Shown here: positions 47,148 to 57,063 of the stretch, one piece after another
How positions within the stretch are numbered: position 1 is the stretch's first letter
Layout: each line of letters opens with the position of its first letter
Assembly (NCBI GenBank): GCA_946965045.2
Contig: OX337237.1
Location: 1,674,001-1,738,000 of the forward strand
From: Epithemia pelagica
Taxonomy: Eukaryota > Bacillariophyta > Bacillariophyceae > Surirellales > Surirellaceae
DNA: 64,000 nucleotides
Direction: 5' to 3'
Translations under genes and position numbers: made by a program
The notes under the pieces: generated by a model
Database searches by the model: none
The model's input: only the letters and a program-made list of their open reading frames with translations
Told to the model about the DNA's origin: nothing

Positions 47148-49604
47148 ATGTCGGTTCCTCCTCCTCCTCCTCCTGCACAGGATGCTGATACGCTCCTCTC
47201 TGCGCTCGTTGCTTCGGCCTCCGTGGCTAACACCCCTGCGGCTGGGGCCGCCCGTCCTTCTACGGCGGCTCTGGGGGGGGATCGCGGTCAAATCTCCTTT
47301 GCTGCTGACCCTCCCACGGATGAGATGATGGTTCAAGGCACGGAAACCGCATTGTTTCCTGAGAGCACCATGGACCCTACTGTCCTTGGACGCTCTACCG
47401 GTGGTAGTAAGTTTGGTGTCGTGGCACTTTGCGCAAGCGAATGTGCAGACAAGTTGTTGTGTTTGGATCTCAAGCGCGGCGGGGCAACCTTTTGCATCGA
47501 CCCCAAGTGCGCTAAAGCCGGGGACCATGGAACTGGTCTAGCTCCCGTCGACTTGGGACCCTCAGGAGGATTGTTCATTACCAAGAACCCTGCCTCTGCC
47601 TTTTGCACTCCGGTTATCTCGTTGAGTGAGATCTCTCAGGAGACACTGGACCAAGTCCAGCATGAAAAACACACTATGGAAGAATGGACGAAGAAATTCG
47701 TTGCTATGAAACGTCTTAATCAAGTTAAGAAAGAAGGTCACCTGGATGCCAGTCTGAAGGAAACGGAGCATAAAATCTCCAAGGCTGACTCCCTCCGTAC
47801 CCCGTTTACACTCAAGAAAGCTACCTCTACCTCCACCTCCTTCGTCGTTGAGAATTTCTCTCCTCACCACAAGATTTTGGACGGGGATCTACAGGATGTG
47901 ATTCGGAAGATTACGGTTGACTCCTCCTTGGTTCCGATAACTCTTCGCGAAATCGAAGACTCGGTGATGGAAGCAGGAGAAGTGATCCAGACTTTGTCCT
48001 TGGAACAACAAGCCATTTCGCGTCAAAACAGCACAGCCGTTGAAGCTCTAGGAATCAAATTTGATAAACTGTCCATGGAAATTGGACCTCGAGAGGACTT
48101 GCCGGACGAGTACCAAGCCCCGACCCTCTGGGGAATCATCTCTTCGATGATTCGTTCCATTCAAGAATCCTCTCCCTTGACGACTGAATCTCACCAACGT
48201 GCTGTGGATAGTCGCCTTGCCGCGGTTGAGTCCTCTGTTGCTACTTTCTTCTCAACCATCCAAGGCCAAGTCTCTTCGAAGTTGTCCTCGACCCAAGTTG
48301 AGACTCGTAACTCGGTAGACAAGCTTCGAAACCAATTCGTGCAAGGCTTCAAAGGAATCCTCGATCGCTTGTCGGCCCTTGAATCCAACACGACGCTCAC
48401 CAACCGTATCTTGACCATTGAAAACAAGATGTCGTCCCATGAAATTTTGCTTAGCCAACTGGGAACCTCCCCGCAGATGTTTGGTGCAACACAGACGACA
48501 TCCAACACAGGATCACCAGCCCTTCAAAACAAAGTCACTGCTCTTGAAGGGGAAATCGCGAATTTGAGGGCCCTCTTGGGAGATGCCAATTTGGAAATGC
48601 AACGTCTCAAGGGCAAGGTCGACACTTCCACCATCAAGTTCGGAAATCTCGGCGTAGCAACGGTTGATGACTGCAAAGCCTGGGTGGCCCTCAAGTTCGG
48701 GTCAAGAGCGTACGGTCTTTTGTTTGATCTCAACTTGGTGCTTGAATGGTGTGCCCCGCAGGAGAATGGGGATGTTTTATCCATGCTGACTACCATGGAA
48801 AAACGACACAAGATGCAGATCGCGACAACAAATGAAGCTCGAGCGATTTATGCGATGAAGAATGAATTTCCCCAGCTCTTGTACAAAGATTTCCCTGGCA
48901 CCGGGCGGGACCCTTCGTTTCTCACTGCGATGAAAGAGTACTCGGATTGGGAGTCGCCCGAGACGGGAGTTCGTGACCGAATCCTGAATCGTCTAGGCAA
49001 CATGAATTCTATGTTCGGAGAACAAATTGCCACAACGATGGCCAATGAACCTGAAGCCCGTTCCTTAGCTTTATCTATGCTATCTGTTTCGGTGGGTTGT
49101 TGCCGTGAATTGGTAACCTATTTTGATGAAACCATGAATGAACTCACTATCAAGTCGAAGTTTACTACCCGCAAGGCCTTCAGTTTGGTTACCCAAGTGG
49201 TCAGGCGCTTCTTCATGGACTTATACAAGGTTAGGGCTCAAGTCTACTCGTCCCTTTCGACCACTGATAGTGCTGGCCAGTGCGCATGGATACTCTACGG
49301 CGTTCTTCGTACCCACGATGTTATGAGCGATTACGTTGAAGCTCGTTTCAAGAACCATCCGTCCGTTTCAAGCGAATACATTCGCTTCCTTTCCACCAAC
49401 TCGGGCTTCGAGTCCCTCAAGACGCTAGAAGATCAAGTGGAATCCTTGAAGCGTACCTCTGCTCAGTTGGTCAAAGATGTTACCTCGGCCAAGAAAGCTT
49501 CCGACACGGCCAGCAGCACTGTGGACAGTGTCAAAAAGGATGTGAACGAATTGAAGAAACAAGCCCAGCGTCGTGGTGGATCTACCAACGGTGACAAGAA
49601 GTGA
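47148..49604 (+). CDS. Gag-like ORF1 of element 2
   Basis: 818 aa from the ATG at 47148 (MSVPPPPPPAQDADTL). Near residues 104-126 lies C-x10-C-x4-C-x5-H (CLDLKRGGATFC, then KCAKAGDH), equivalent to the cluster in element 1's ORF1. Long amphipathic coiled coils follow (ALESNTTLTNRILTIENKM; VTALEGEIANLRALL), then a helical region with GDVLSMLTTMEKRHKMQ and the conserved WILYGVLRTHDVMSDYVEAR, RFKNHPSV block, and a C-terminal coiled coil with a basic tail (KKQAQRRG). Likely particle-forming and nucleic-acid-binding. The terminal stop is TGA followed by CGG, in the same frame as the pol ORF. Confidence 0.85.
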   Translation: MSVPPPPPPAQDADTLLSALVASASVANTPAAGAARPSTAALGGDRGQISFAADPPTDEMMVQGTETALFPESTMDPTVLGRSTGGSKFGVVALCASECADKLLCLDLKRGGATFCIDPKCAKAGDHGTGLAPVDLGPSGGLFITKNPASAFCTPVISLSEISQETLDQVQHEKHTMEEWTKKFVAMKRLNQVKKEGHLDASLKETEHKISKADSLRTPFTLKKATSTSTSFVVENFSPHHKILDGDLQDVIRKITVDSSLVPITLREIEDSVMEAGEVIQTLSLEQQAISRQNSTAVEALGIKFDKLSMEIGPREDLPDEYQAPTLWGIISSMIRSIQESSPLTTESHQRAVDSRLAAVESSVATFFSTIQGQVSSKLSSTQVETRNSVDKLRNQFVQGFKGILDRLSALESNTTLTNRILTIENKMSSHEILLSQLGTSPQMFGATQTTSNTGSPALQNKVTALEGEIANLRALLGDANLEMQRLKGKVDTSTIKFGNLGVATVDDCKAWVALKFGSRAYGLLFDLNLVLEWCAPQENGDVLSMLTTMEKRHKMQIATTNEARAIYAMKNEFPQLLYKDFPGTGRDPSFLTAMKEYSDWESPETGVRDRILNRLGNMNSMFGEQIATTMANEPEARSLALSMLSVSVGCCRELVTYFDETMNELTIKSKFTTRKAFSLVTQVVRRFFMDLYKVRAQVYSSLSTTDSAGQCAWILYGVLRTHDVMSDYVEARFKNHPSVSSEYIRFLSTNSGFESLKTLEDQVESLKRTSAQLVKDVTSAKKASDTASSTVDSVKKDVNELKKQAQRRGGSTNGDKK

Positions 49605-52600
49605 CGGTGTGCCGCGCCTAAACTAGATGAAAACGTTTCGTATGTTGACTCTGGTTTAGACGCTGGTAGTATTGCATCATCTTTAAGCAGTCTGGGACCT
49701 GGCTCTCCTGGTGGTGTTGGTGCCAAACGTCCAGCCTCACCACCCCCTAGCATTGTCGTTTCGGTCAAACGCTCCAGGCATCGTCCTACTGATCGCGGAT
49801 CACGGATCTTCCGAAGTGATTTGTCGTGTCTTATCCTTGGTCAAACATCCCTTTCGTGGGGACTTGGTCTCAGTCTCGGGGACTGGCACGGCATTTACAT
49901 GTTGGCTGCTGAGTATGAAGCACGACGAGAGAACCCCTTTTGGCGTGCCGTTTTGCTTCATTTTGGGGATAAGCTCCACTTAGTCCCAAGCATCGATGTT
50001 GTTCTGGGACGAGGGATCATTTCGGTTGTACTGTTGGAAGGCGATCCTGATTACCTCGCGTCTTCCTTGCTTTTCGTCCCTCCGAGTTGGCCTGTTTTAT
50101 TGTTGCTTCCTTCGGGATGGAGTCGCCCCACCCTTCCTCAAGTCCAATGGTTGTCGGTCACCCATCGTCAATGTGGTGGTGTCACGACCGCTTGTGTCCA
50201 CGTTGGGCGTCGTGGTATACCTCCGTTGTTTTTCCATGTCACCACGCGGCGCACGCTGGGTTCGATCATCTCGCATTCAATCCGTCCTTCCCCGTGTGGG
50301 GCGCCCACTATCCCTGATCCTTATTACTCCTGTGACGATCAGTTGCACACCCGTGCTCTTTTCAAGTCTATTCGGTTGTCCACACACTTTTCAAAGACGG
50401 GTTGGGGTTGTCGTCCGCTTACTGATGAAGAAATTGGAACGGCGTTCGATTTACCGCTTTGGGTCATCAATGATTCCATTGCTTTTCGTTGGTGGTTCTC
50501 CCACATGATTCATCCGCGAGTTACTCCCATCAAGATCCCAGCTTTAGTGTTGAATTCCGCTTTACCACACTTGGACCCTGTTCTGATTCACCACACTAGT
50601 ACCGCCGGCAACAAACATGGTGGACCCTCATCCCCGTTTCGTCCCTGCAAACGCGGCCGTTGGTTGACCCCTCTTTCGGAAACTGTCCAAGATGGCGTCC
50701 TGGGTACCACCTTTTCCTTCTTGCCCGCTTTTCTCCCTCATGACGCGTGGCTCGACGATTCCAAGATTGCGGATATTGCGGTTAAGGCAGACGACGCCCT
50801 GGCCCCTTTTTGGATTTGGGATGGGCGGATTCGGGGCATCTACCCTTGGATCACAGATTCGGCGCTTTCAGGCTTCCGCTTGTTGGCTTTGCTTTGGTGG
50901 CGTCGCTCCTTGGTGCAGAGTTTCTTGGCTTATTTACGCTTGCGGTTTGGTGCGAATTGGCCAGCCTTAGTGGCCTCTTCACCACTCCAGGGGGGGGAGG
51001 AGTCTTTCAATTTCGATTCGTTTCCCGTCCTGCTAGCCGCTGGCCGCTGTGTTTTGTCCCAACTTCTTCGTTCCACCTGGTGGGACTGGGATGCGGGTTC
51101 TTCGTTGATTTTTTGGCGCTGGAACGGCCTCTCCCAACAAGCAGATGCCTGGTTTGGCACTCCCATCCATGTCACCGATGCTCTTCCTTCTTATCATCGG
51201 CGTCAGCGTGCTCCTCCTGCGGAAATGCTCCCTCAAGTTTCCAAGAAATTATCGACCGTGCTCGAGCGTGGTTATTTGGACGGTGTCTCTCCTCCCTCCA
51301 GCATGACCGACTATTTCGCTGTTCCAAAAGGCGACAATGACATTCGGATGGTCTATAATGGCACAAGCTGCGGGTTGAATAAGTCTCTGTGGGCACCGAA
51401 TTTTTGGTTACCAACGTCTGAGTCGGCTCTACGACTATTGACCACCGATTCCTACTGTGGGGACATGGATTTGGGGGAAATGTTTTTGAATTTCCCCATG
51501 GACGTACACCTTCGACCCTTTGCTGGTGTAGACATGAATCCTGTCCAGTCACACCTCACCCCAGAAGCTACAGCCCTCTCTCCTGAATCTGGTAGGGTGC
51601 GGTGGAATCGTTTATTTATGGGTATGCTTCCGAGTCCGTTCCACGCCGCCCGCCAATACTACCTGGCTGAGGAAATAGCAAAAGGAGCATCACAGGATCC
51701 AACCAATCCGTGTGGTTTTGATTCAATTCGCTTCAACATCCCTGGCTCCGCCGATTACACCCCAACTTTGCCTTGGGTCATGAAGTGGAGCTCTAGACTC
51801 GACAACATTACGGGAGATGTAGTTACCTACATGGACGACTTGCGAACGGTCGGTTCCTCAGCCGAACATGCATGGCAGGTGGCACGCCAACTGGGGGCTA
51901 GATTGCAATATCTAGGAATTCAAGACGCACCTCGAAAGCGGAGACCACCTTCCAAAACTCCCGGCGCATGGGCTGGCAGTGTACACCATATCTCAGCCAC
52001 GACCATATCAAAAACCCTCACCCAAAAGAAATGGGACAAGGGCAAGAAACTCCTGGAAAAATACGTGGATGCATATACCAAGAGTGACTCTCCCACGTTC
52101 GATCACAAGCAAATGCAACGAGACGTGGGCTTCTTCGTTCATCAAGCGCTGACCTACAATTCGCTAATGCCCTTCTTAAAGGGATTCTATTTGACTATGA
52201 ATGTTTGGAGACCCGGGCGCAATGGCGAGGGATGGAAGCTGTCAACAAGGGAGTGGCTTTCCCAGTTACAAGAAAAGTTTGGGGACGAAGAAATCAACAC
52301 CATTTGTGGTTTCTTAGACACAGATGAAGATGAAGACTCGCATGCAGAATCAACCAACAAAGAAAAGGACATTCCACCAGCACGGGTCAAGGCAGTTCCG
52401 AGGCTGCGAACCGATGTACGAGCCATTGCGGTCATGCTAGGTTCAGAGGATCCTCCCAAGGTCCAAGTCAGGTCGGACACCATCTTTGTTGCATTATTCG
52501 GATGTGGCGATGCTTCGGGATGTGGATTCGGGGCAGCCTTCCAACTCCCTCAAAAGAAACTGTCGTATAGAGTGGGAGCATGGGGAAAGGACATCGTGGT

Positions 52601-53531
52601 AGGTGAATCTTCCAACTGGAAGGAGTTTACCAACTGTGTAGAGTCGCTGGAGGAAGAAGCGTCCTTGGGCCATTTGGACAACACAGAAGTCTTCTTCTTC
52701 ACAGACAACTCAACCGTCGAACGTTGTTTCTACAAGGGCTCATCATCAAGCCCAAAACTGCTAGAACTAGTGATCCGTCTACGACGACTAGAGATGCGCC
52801 ATGCAATACGGCTGCATATCTCCCACGTATCAGGAAAGAGGATGATCGCTGTGGGAGTGGATGGCATTTCTAGAGGGCAATTGAACGAGGGAGTCATGGC
52901 TGGGACTCCCATGTTATCCTATATTCCTCTTCACAAGACCCCATTCCAGATGTCCGAGAATCTGTTCGAATGGGTTCGTTCTTGGTTGGGACCCAAAGCA
53001 GAAGCACTAACCCCCATGGACTGGTTCACAACAGGCCACGACATCCGGGGATGGTCCCTCCCAACAGAACATAACAAACTGTCCCTGCCTATCCTTCGGC
53101 CAGGACATTTTGTGTGGGCTCCGCCTCCAGGAGCAGCTGATGTGGCTCTCGAGGAATTGAGAAAAGCGCGTCACAAAAGACAATCTTCCATGCATGTTTT
53201 TCTTTGTCAACGTCTGCTTACTCCGAAATGGTATAAGCAGTTACACAAGGCATGCGATTTGGTTATGGAGATCCCTGCTGGAACTTCTTTTTGGCCTGAA
53301 GGAAATTATGAACCTCTCATCGTTGGTCTTGTTTTTCCTTTTATTAGGGCACAGCCGTGGCAATTGCGGGGCACCCCAAAAATGTTCTCAATGGACCGCC
53401 AATTGCGCAAATTGTGGAAAGAAGATCCAGTGGGTGGAAGGGATCTTCTGCGGAAATTTTGCGTTCAGTGTTGGAAAATGCAGTCCATGTCGAAACGCAT
53501 GGTGCGCAAGTTGTTATTCTTCGAACGATGA
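49605..53531 (+). CDS. RT-RNase H (pol) of element 2, probably made by stop-codon readthrough
   Basis: The frame continues uninterrupted from the codon after the ORF1 TGA (49602-49604) to 53531, 1308 codons including the stop. The first ATG is only at 49899, about 98 codons in, so independent initiation would lose the front of the open frame. Domain content: an N-terminal region of unknown role; RT with DYFAVPKGDNDIRMVYNGT, motif A DMDLGEMFLNF, MGMLPSPFHAAR and the YMDD box (TYMDDLRTVG); RNase H acidic residues in GCGDASG, SNWKEFTN, FFTDNST and GVDGISR; then the WAPPPGAADVAL...HVFLCQ...FWPEG...EPLIVGLVFPF block of unknown role shared with element 1. All RT and RNase H catalytic residues are present. 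The last 338 nt overlap the recombinase ORF. Confidence 0.85.
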   Translation, partial: RCAAPKLDENVSYVDSGLDAGSIASSLSSLGPGSPGGVGAKRPASPPPSIVVSVKRSRHRPTDRGSRIFRSDLSCLILGQTSLSWGLGLSLGDWHGIYMLAAEYEARRENPFWRAVLLHFGDKLHLVPSIDVVLGRGIISVVLLEGDPDYLASSLLFVPPSWPVLLLLPSGWSRPTLPQVQWLSVTHRQCGGVTTACVHVGRRGIPPLFFHVTTRRTLGSIISHSIRPSPCGAPTIPDPYYSCDDQLHTRALFKSIRLSTHFSKTGWGCRPLTDEEIGTAFDLPLWVINDSIAFRWWFSHMIHPRVTPIKIPALVLNSALPHLDPVLIHHTSTAGNKHGGPSSPFRPCKRGRWLTPLSETVQDGVLGTTFSFLPAFLPHDAWLDDSKIADIAVKADDALAPFWIWDGRIRGIYPWITDSALSGFRLLALLWWRRSLVQSFLAYLRLRFGANWPALVASSPLQGGEESFNFDSFPVLLAAGRCVLSQLLRSTWWDWDAGSSLIFWRWNGLSQQADAWFGTPIHVTDALPSYHRRQRAPPAEMLPQVSKKLSTVLERGYLDGVSPPSSMTDYFAVPKGDNDIRMVYNGTSCGLNKSLWAPNFWLPTSESALRLLTTDSYCGDMDLGEMFLNFPMDVHLRPFAGVDMNPVQSHLTPEATALSPESGRVRWNRLFMGMLPSPFHAARQYYLAEEIAKGASQDPTNPCGFDSIRFNIPGSADYTPTLPWVMKWSSRLDNITGDVVTYMDDLRTVGSSAEHAWQVARQLGARLQYLGIQDAPRKRRPPSKTPGAWAGSVHHISATTISKTLTQKKWDKGKKLLEKYVDAYTKSDSPTFDHKQMQRDVGFFVHQALTYNSLMPFLKGFYLTMNVWRPGRNGEGWKLSTREWLSQLQEKFGDEEINTICGFLDTDEDEDSHAESTNKEKDIPPARVKAVPRLRTDVRAIAVMLGSEDPPKVQVRSDTIFVALFGCGDASGCGFGAAFQLPQKKLSYRVGAWGKDIVVGESSNWKEFTNCVESLEEEASLGHLDNTEVFFFTDNSTVERCFYKGSSSSPKLLELVIRLRRLEMRHAIRLHISHVSGKRMIAVGVDGISRGQLNEGVMAGTPMLSYIPLHKTPFQMSENLFEWVRSWLGPKAEALTPMDWFTTGHDIRGWSLPTEHNKLSLPILRPGHFVWAPPPGAADVALEELRKARHKRQSSMHVFLCQRLLTPKWYKQLHKACDLVMEIPAGTSFWPEGNYEPLIVGLVFPFIRAQPWQLRGTPKMFSMDRQLRKLWKEDPVGGRDLLRKFCVQCWKMQSMSKRMVRKLLFFER

Positions 53532-54918
53532 GGGTCGGTTCTTTGTGGCTTCCAGGAACTTGATGGTGGAAGAGTCGGACGCGGACCGGATCGTAGCAGC
53601 CACTTGGAGAGCGCGTACAAAGGACCGACGAGAAGATTATAGTCATGCACGAGCGGGTGATCACTTGATGACCCCTTTCGAGTGTGATTGGTGCATCTTT
53701 CGAAAGTTGAGAGGTGAGGAACCGGACCCGAAAAGCGTGCAAGACAAGTACTTGATGGTGTGTGTGAGACGCATGAATCTCGATGCATTTTGGAGTCGGG
53801 CAACAAGCACGGTTGCGCAAAACACTAGAAATGCCAAAAAGATGATTGAGAAGTCAATGAAAGTGGGAATCCCTTATGGACCGTTCATGAGCCATGGCCC
53901 GTTCCCGAGTTACGATCATTGTGGGTACCAAGTGGCATATTTGATGTTGGACAGTTCGTTGGACGAAGGAAAGTATCATACGGATAGAAAGCAATTTGAC
54001 ACCATCCGGAAATTTCGATCGGTGTACTCCAATCACGTGAGAGCAACACCGGCCACTTTGGTTGATAATCGACCCCTGGTTTTGACGGACAATAATGGGA
54101 AAGCCTTCTCTCGGTTGGGCCAAGACGAGAGCGGATCATTATGGTTTTCAAGATTTGTTGAAGGTTGTCGCCGACGGATGGGCCAAGACTGGCGCCCGGA
54201 CCAAGCAATATCTAGCGAGTTGGTTGTTGCGTTGCTGGGTTCCTTGGAAGAAGAATTGAGGCACGCAAACAATGTGACGGACCCATTTGTGACGGTTATG
54301 GCGGGAACCTTTTATGCTGTGTCTTTCGCTTTGTCCTTGAGAGGGCCGGAGGGGCTGCTCCTTGATTTAGGAGCCATGACTCGATATGCAGATCTTTACA
54401 AGGACCGGGATTGCGTGGTGGTTTGTCTTTGGGGCCAATTCAAAGGCGAGCATTCTGAACGGGCTCATCTCCTCCCCTGCTGCAATGTAACAGGGAGTGG
54501 AATCAAAGTTCGCCAATGGTTGAACAGAGCAATGGTCTTGTCTCGAGACATTGGACGAACGACCGGGCCGTTGATGATGGATCGAAAGGGTGTACCCATC
54601 GCGCCACGAATGCTGGATGACATCCTGCATCGACATTTGTGCAAACTTTTCGACAACGATAAAAACCTTTTTCCTCTGACTGTCATCAAAGGGGAAGAGG
54701 ACATCGTCACAAAATACTTTGTGTTCCGATCTTTCAGACGGGGTTGGAATACAAGAGCAAAAGAGGTGGGCGTCGAGCAGCCAGACCTTGAAACTGTCAA
54801 CCGATGGAGAATAAAGGAGAGAGCAGGAGCCAATAAACCAGGCGGGGCCATTGACCACATGTATGCAGACCTGTCGATGCTTGTGGGGCCGTTTCTCCGG
54901 TACAGTTCTGCAATGTGA
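53194..54918 (+). CDS. Tyrosine recombinase ORF3 of element 2
   Basis: 574 aa if started at the ATG at 53194; the true start may lie further inside the overlap. The frame is +1 relative to pol, as in element 1. The N-terminal zinc-binding region is encoded within the overlap (NCANCGKK, GIFCGNFAF, CSPCRNAWCASCY), with a further CxxC in GDHLMTPFECDWCIF. Recombinase: first Arg in ALSLRGPEGL, box II VFRSFRRGWNTRAKEV with NRWRIKER, candidate Tyr in DHMYADLSM. The HxxR His position reads Arg (RSFR), so this relative also lacks that His. Intact and probably functional if the changed box II is tolerated. Confidence 0.85.
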   Translation: MFFFVNVCLLRNGISSYTRHAIWLWRSLLELLFGLKEIMNLSSLVLFFLLLGHSRGNCGAPQKCSQWTANCANCGKKIQWVEGIFCGNFAFSVGKCSPCRNAWCASCYSSNDEGRFFVASRNLMVEESDADRIVAATWRARTKDRREDYSHARAGDHLMTPFECDWCIFRKLRGEEPDPKSVQDKYLMVCVRRMNLDAFWSRATSTVAQNTRNAKKMIEKSMKVGIPYGPFMSHGPFPSYDHCGYQVAYLMLDSSLDEGKYHTDRKQFDTIRKFRSVYSNHVRATPATLVDNRPLVLTDNNGKAFSRLGQDESGSLWFSRFVEGCRRRMGQDWRPDQAISSELVVALLGSLEEELRHANNVTDPFVTVMAGTFYAVSFALSLRGPEGLLLDLGAMTRYADLYKDRDCVVVCLWGQFKGEHSERAHLLPCCNVTGSGIKVRQWLNRAMVLSRDIGRTTGPLMMDRKGVPIAPRMLDDILHRHLCKLFDNDKNLFPLTVIKGEEDIVTKYFVFRSFRRGWNTRAKEVGVEQPDLETVNRWRIKERAGANKPGGAIDHMYADLSMLVGPFLRYSSAM

Positions 54919-55370
54919 CGACCAAACCAAGATTCTCGGTGGAGGGGGTTTCTGGAACTGGCAAGTTGCGTTGAGGCTGACATGGCAAGGCCTCTTCGGT
55001 TCTTGTCCATTAGAGAGAGAGTTTGAGCCGATTGCGTCCCCTGTCCGTTTCCGCCTTTGCGATTGCATGGTGCAACCTGATCGCGTTGGTGGGCCACAAG
55101 CGGATCCAACAGGAGTCTTGATTTGGGTCTTTCTTTTTGTTCTTTTGGGCCGGTTCCCCTGTCTGAGCATTATGCCAGATCGGACCCTGAGTGGTGAAGG
55201 ATTACCCTTCCCCCCACAACACAACCTAAACTAGAGTTTACGGTTGCGAGAATCTAATGAGATAAGTTTATGATTTGATTCTGCTGTTTGTCTTTGTGTT
55301 TGCGCGAGAGAAAGGGATCCTGAGGTTGGATGGCGACATGGTGGGTGCTGAGCAGGGTTTGCGAGTGCCC

Positions 55371-55560
55371 GATTTTGATGGCTGTTGCACTATGATGTGA
55401 CTACCCATCGCTCCATTGGGAAGGAGTTCCCCTTACCTTAGCACAATATAATCTAGGATTGTATGTGACACATCCCAACGTCTAACATCAAGACCTATTG
55501 CCACACTGGTTGAAGAGTTGGAAGAAGTTTTGGACATACATCGGAGAGGAGTCAAGTGCC
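55371..55560 (+). repeat. Right part of split direct repeat B2 (right terminus of element 1)
   Basis: 190 bp matching 45920-46109 with one visible difference (GACATAC versus GACATTC). It ends AAGTGCC, after which sequence unrelated to the element (AATGTTCGCG...) begins. Confidence 0.9.
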
Positions 55561-56002
55561 AATGTTCGCGCTTCGCGCGCGCGCTCATCGCTTGTCTCCC
55601 TCGCAGAAACAGAAGGACATGGTTTTCCCAGCCATTCCTTTCCAGTCAGTGTATCTCAGACACGTTCGGAATCCTGAGCGTTTTCAATCATCTATGGAAA
55701 GACAAACTGGATCTCCCCGATCAATCAAACTGACTAAGAAGAGAAGCGAAGACGTCATGAGAGCGCTAAGGAGCAAGGTTGTGTCCATCTTCAAGATCTT
55801 GCCACTTCTCTTTTCTTGGCGCCGATCGGATATTATTACGAACGACGAATTGTGAACCTTTCGTGACTCTGCCGTGGACTGTTGATTGTCCAAGTGTTTG
55901 ACAACTTCGTTGCGCTTCGTAGCTGTGCGATCCCTTCTCACCCATCAACAAGCACACTTGAGTTGATATCTCATACAACAATCTCATTTATACCAATCGC
56001 AA
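55561..56002. other. Host flank right of element 1
   Basis: 442 bp. An open frame of about 98 codons (ATG at 55562 to 55855) begins immediately at the element boundary (MFALRARAHRLSPSQKQKD...). It may be part of an older host gene or leader cut by the insertion, or chance. Short alternating GC (CGCGCGCGCG) near 55570. Confidence 0.35.
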
Positions 56003-56674
56003 ATGATTCGACTTGGGCATTTCGTAGTACGTCGGAGCGCTGGAGCTAGAAGACGTATTCAACTAAGATCCTCCGCTGTTGCGCCGCAAAGCGCGCTTTC
56101 GGCGAAAACCGACGACGTTTCAATAAGATGGAAGGCGTCCTCTGCTGCTCAGAAGGAGGTACCAGATTCGCAAAGCGTTTCATCCAAACATTTGCATTTG
56201 GTGACCTGCGCAATCGAAAGAATGTTGGACGAAAAGGCAGCCAACTCAGGATCTGTTTCCGCGGATAATCCTTCGGCTGTGGATGAAAAATCTGAACTTG
56301 TCGAGAAAGCATGGAGGGCATTCGAGGTAAGAGAAAAAGTAAAAGTCACTGATTGTTCTGTGCTCAAGCAGGGAGAGAACTCACAGCCTCTATATTTGAT
56401 TATCAATGAATAACAGAACAATTTAGCGAACGCCACATCTTGTGTGTCGGATGTGTCCGACAATGAAACTCCAGAGGAGTGGGAAGCTGAAGTTGATACA
56501 GCTGAACAAGCAATCACACAGGCACAAGCATCTTTTCTGGATGTATTGGAATTATCACGGGAAGTGCAGGTATCGCTTTCACCGGATCGTGAGGAGAGAG
56601 CGACTTGTATCCGTAAACTTCGCTACAGACTGGACGATCTTTTGGAAGAACAACAACAGAAACCAGCAGCCTGA
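56003..56674 (+). CDS. Small mitochondrial-type protein, function unknown
   Basis: Two exons: 56003-56326 and 56417-56674, with a 90-bp intron (GAG|GTAAGAG ... AACAG|AAC), giving 193 aa. The N-terminus is Arg/Ala/Ser-rich without acidic residues (MIRLGHFVVRRSAGARRRIQ), typical of a mitochondrial presequence. The mature part is acidic and helical: HLVTCAIERMLDEKA, then EEWEAEVDTAEQAITQAQAS and LRYRLDDLLEEQQQKPAA. No family recognised. Size and helical content would fit a respiratory-complex accessory subunit or assembly factor, but that is not shown. Confidence 0.7.
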
Positions 56675-57063
56675 TAGTCCATTGAAGAATGTTATTTCTT
56701 CTAGCTTACGACGGGGACGATACTTTTGTTGAATGTGAATGTCAAGAGTTGTATCACTTGTGTTTGTTGACTTTTCCCATTTTGTATCAATTGCATATCT
56801 GAACTTTGGAAACACCATTTTCTGTATTTTGCAGCTACCGGTTAGAAGCTTTTAGGAGTAAGTTTTCCTCATTAGTCTAATGGAACTGACTTCAACATAC
56901 TTTTGATAGGGCTATCATAGGACACACTCGAGGATGCAACAGATTCATACCATGTGGTATAGACAGTGAAGAAAACATAATCTCTACTGGGAGTAACTTA
57001 CAGGCCGGCAGGATCGCATCACAGTCTTCCTACATCTCAGACTACGAGAAAAGATAGTGTTGA
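56675..57063. other. Convergent intergenic region
   Basis: 389 bp between convergent genes; AT-rich. Nothing recognised. Confidence 0.4.

Larger units (their letters stand above)
46630..55370 (+). mobile_element. Element 2: second DIRS-type retrotransposon nested in repeat B2 of element 1
   Basis: 8.74 kb bounded by the two halves of element 1's B2 repeat, so both ends are fixed to the base. It encodes gag-like ORF1 (47148-49604), RT-RNase H (49605-53531) and a tyrosine recombinase (53194-54918), all intact. It is a distant relative of element 1, not a copy: proteins align only in motifs. The left end TCAATGTAC resembles element 1's TTACTGTGC (T-x-A-x-TGT-x-C), and both right ends read AGTGCC. 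A 518-bp leader (46630-47147) and a 452-bp tail (54919-55370) look non-coding; I found no split or inverted repeats in them by eye, so either they are short or the copy is incomplete. No target duplication. Confidence 0.88.
37298..55560 (+). mobile_element. Element 1: DIRS/Ngaro-type tyrosine-recombinase retrotransposon, interrupted by element 2
   Basis: Order: A1 (37298-37626), gag-like, RT-RNase H and tyrosine-recombinase ORFs, B1 (45679-46109), A2 (46108-46364), a 24-bp spacer, then B2. B2 is cut in two: 46389-46629 and 55371-55560 together match B1 end to end. This A1-ORFs-B1-A2-B2 order is the split direct repeat layout of Ngaro/PAT elements. Without the nested element 2 it is about 9.5 kb. 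A1 and A2 look identical over 257 bp apart from a 72-bp duplication in A1; B1 and B2 show about two mismatches in 431 bp, so insertion is recent. No target-site duplication is visible, as expected for tyrosine-recombinase integration. Left flank ends in a C run; right flank begins AATGTTCGCG. Confidence 0.88.

Noticed and set aside
54367-55224. 285-codon minus-strand ORF under the element 2 recombinase
   Set aside because: It is antisense to a clearly conserved recombinase and has no recognisable domain.
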